From: Methylophaga muralis
Lineage (GTDB): Bacteria; Pseudomonadota; Gammaproteobacteria; Nitrosococcales; Methylophagaceae
NCBI RefSeq assembly: GCF_001720165.1
Contig: NZ_MCRI01000024.1
Span: forward strand, 1-36,545
Reading direction: 5' to 3'
DNA length: 36,545 nucleotides
Made by a program: the position numbers and the translations under genes. Below are positions 35,030-36,545 of this stretch, piece after piece. Positions within the stretch are counted from its first letter, which is position 1. Each line of letters begins with the position of its first letter. The notes under the pieces are model-generated. The model did not search any database and was not told where the DNA came from. It worked only from the letters and a program-made list of their open reading frames with translations.

Positions 35030-36545
35030 ATGCCCCTTACCCGAATCTTTAAAGCTGATTTCTCACCTAAGTTAAATGAAATCAGACTCTTTACCGCCAT
35101 CGTCAGCTTCTTGTTTTCATTTATCGCCTTTGGGGTTGATGAATTAATTAATTCTGATGGCGTGCTGTATATGAACATGGCAAGAGCTTTCCTCGATGAA
35201 GGTTTGCTGGGTTCAGCCCAATTATTTAACTGGCCCTTTTTTTCTATCCTGGTGTCAGGATTTCATTTATTTACCGGCTTCTCACTGGAAACCAGTGGCG
35301 AACTGGTCAATATTATTTTGTTCGTACTGTTTACTGATGCTTTTGATCCTGATTTGCTCAAAAATTTTACCCAACAATCAACAACTTTTTATAGCCGCAT
35401 TATTTATTCTTGGCTTCACACTGCTCAACGATTACAGGGCTTATCTGTTCAGAGATATGGGTTACTGGGCTTTTACTGCCTATGGTCTTTACGCGTTTAT
35501 CCGTTTTTCAGAAAACCCTCATGGCTGCTCGCATTTGCATGGCAAGTCGCCGTTTTTTTATCGATATTGTTTCGAATAGAAGGCGTGGTCATACTGCTGG
35601 CATTGCCATTTTTTTTGCTTGGAACTAACCAAAATCTTAAAACTGCTTTCCAACAAATTGCCATGCTTTGGTCCACAGTTATTGTTTTTACGGCCATTGC
35701 TATATCCATCGCTCTCAGCCAAACCAGTTTTGTTATTGCCTTTAGTAAAATTTCTGAAGTATTGACCTATATAGACTTCCCTACATTGATAAATAACTTT
35801 CTAGCAAAAAGTGAAATTATCAATTCTCAGGTGATGAGTAACTTCGATAAAGACTCAGGGAGTCTGATCCTTGCATCTGGATTATTAGTGATGATGCTTG
35901 AGAAGATTTTTACGGCGCTCAGCATTCCCTATATCATTTTTTATATCTATACACGTTATTCAAAGTATGGGGAGTTCAATTCAGAAGCCAATTACCGAAA
36001 GTTAATTCTTTTTTTTGTAGCAATAAACTTCCTTATCCTTTTGATCTTCGTTTTTAAGCAGTATTTTTTAAGTACTCGCTATGCTGTAATGCTAATTACT
36101 GGTTTGTTTATTCTTATGTTGCCAAGAATTTGCCAATTTGTTGAAAATGCCTGGCAACATAAACGTAAGGGTATTCTGGCATTTACTGTTCTCGTTTTAA
36201 TTGCCGGTCCGATTGATTCTTTTACTGTCTCAGTGTCAAAAGCCTACATTAAAGATGTGGCAATGTGGGCCGCTGATAACCTGCCTGATGATTCCAGTGT
36301 TATTACCTTTGATGTTATTTCACATTACTACATTCACGATAAGGCGCCAGAGATAGATATCACTCTGGATACAAAAGGAAATCTGCAAAATATAAAAAAT
36401 TATGATTACCTTGTGTTGGTGATTAAACGTCGAAACAGCGAATTAGCAGAAAAGCTGACCCTTAAAGATTTTGAAATAATCTACAAGACGGCTAATTCAC
36501 GGGGTGATAGAGCCTTGGTTTTAAGAAATCAACAACAAGACTCCT
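35030..36545 (+). CDS. Polytopic membrane glycosyltransferase-like protein, partial, with apparent compensating frameshifts
   Basis: The frame is open from ATG 35030 (an in-frame TAA lies at 35009) to the window edge, about 505 codons. It has many hydrophobic helices (~20-40, ~70-95, ~170-190, ~205-225, ~280-300, ~325-345 and others), an early SDGVLYMNMARAFLDEGLL loop with Asp residues, and a final soluble part (VAMWAADNLPDDSSVITFD). This resembles PMT/ArnT-type (GT-C) lipid-linked sugar transferases, but no specific member is recognised. Between ~35325 and ~35518 the +1 frame reads far more protein-like (LNDYRAYLFRDMGYWAFTAY) than the main frame. A one-base insertion followed by a one-base deletion is likely. 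There is no clear ribosome site. May be intact, mutated or mis-sequenced. Confidence 0.6.
   Translation, partial: MPLTRIFKADFSPKLNEIRLFTAIVSFLFSFIAFGVDELINSDGVLYMNMARAFLDEGLLGSAQLFNWPFFSILVSGFHLFTGFSLETSGELVNIILFVLFTDAFDPDLLKNFTQQSTTFYSRIIYSWLHTAQRLQGLSVQRYGLLGFYCLWSLRVYPFFRKPSWLLAFAWQVAVFLSILFRIEGVVILLALPFFLLGTNQNLKTAFQQIAMLWSTVIVFTAIAISIALSQTSFVIAFSKISEVLTYIDFPTLINNFLAKSEIINSQVMSNFDKDSGSLILASGLLVMMLEKIFTALSIPYIIFYIYTRYSKYGEFNSEANYRKLILFFVAINFLILLIFVFKQYFLSTRYAVMLITGLFILMLPRICQFVENAWQHKRKGILAFTVLVLIAGPIDSFTVSVSKAYIKDVAMWAADNLPDDSSVITFDVISHYYIHDKAPEIDITLDTKGNLQNIKNYDYLVLVIKRRNSELAEKLTLKDFEIIYKTANSRGDRALVLRNQQQDS

Noticed and set aside
34975-35178. Small minus-strand frame before the last gene
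   Set aside because: It overlaps the start of the better supported plus-strand membrane protein and resembles no family.

Overview
The window reads as a chromosomal segment from a gammaproteobacterium. The supporting signs are SlmA, the coaBC-dut-algC-argB block, WaaF and an InaA-type kinase (a Gram-negative LPS context), the YciB/YciI/BolA/RNase AM cluster, and RsmE/PrmC/PmbA. Moderate GC content and the protein types would suit a marine, Methylophaga-like lineage, but that is a guess from memory and not a demonstrated placement. Gene density is high, every gap is under 300 bp, and I see no rRNA, tRNA, CRISPR array or insertion sequence.

Layout. 1-1123 (minus): N-terminal part of a LapA-type adhesin with a retention module and a TAAG LapG-type cleavage site, cut by the window edge. 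1317-9459 (minus): a tightly packed run of nif3-like, yihY, coaBC, dut, algC (with an N-terminal membrane/periplasmic domain), argB, slmA and a degenerate receiver-only protein; several junctions overlap by 1-20 bp. 9531-12014: a DUF4126 membrane protein (plus), an isolated cheR (minus) and an SDR dehydrogenase (plus). 12087-14216 (plus): a PAS-GGDEF-EAL protein.

14254-16688 is the most distinctive part. It holds a formate/nitrite-family channel gene followed by cyanase (cynS), preceded by a good sigma-54 -24/-12 element and NtrC-like half-sites, with a terminator between the two genes and a convergent second FNT channel gene. I infer nitrogen-controlled cyanate use in which an FNT channel replaces the usual CynABD transporter.

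16815-19510 (minus): clpB with a textbook sigma-32 promoter and its own terminator. 19594-21793 (minus): an acyltransferase, a YciO/Sua5 protein and RNase AM. 21846-25187 (plus): yciB, yciI, bolA and a large protein with two PilZ-like regions. 25195-30681 (minus): rsmE, DUF3301, a tail-anchored response regulator, prmC, moeB, a JAMM-like protein and pmbA, apparently one operon. 30777-36545 (plus): an inositol-phosphatase-family enzyme, pgeF, a ZIP metal transporter, waaF, an InaA-like kinase and a polytopic glycosyltransferase-like protein. The last gene runs off the window and carries what looks like a pair of compensating frameshifts.

A c-di-GMP theme recurs (LapA-type adhesin, GGDEF-EAL protein, double PilZ protein), but the genes are far apart and functional linkage is only inferred. 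Start sites were chosen by ribosome-binding-site spacing where alternatives existed.
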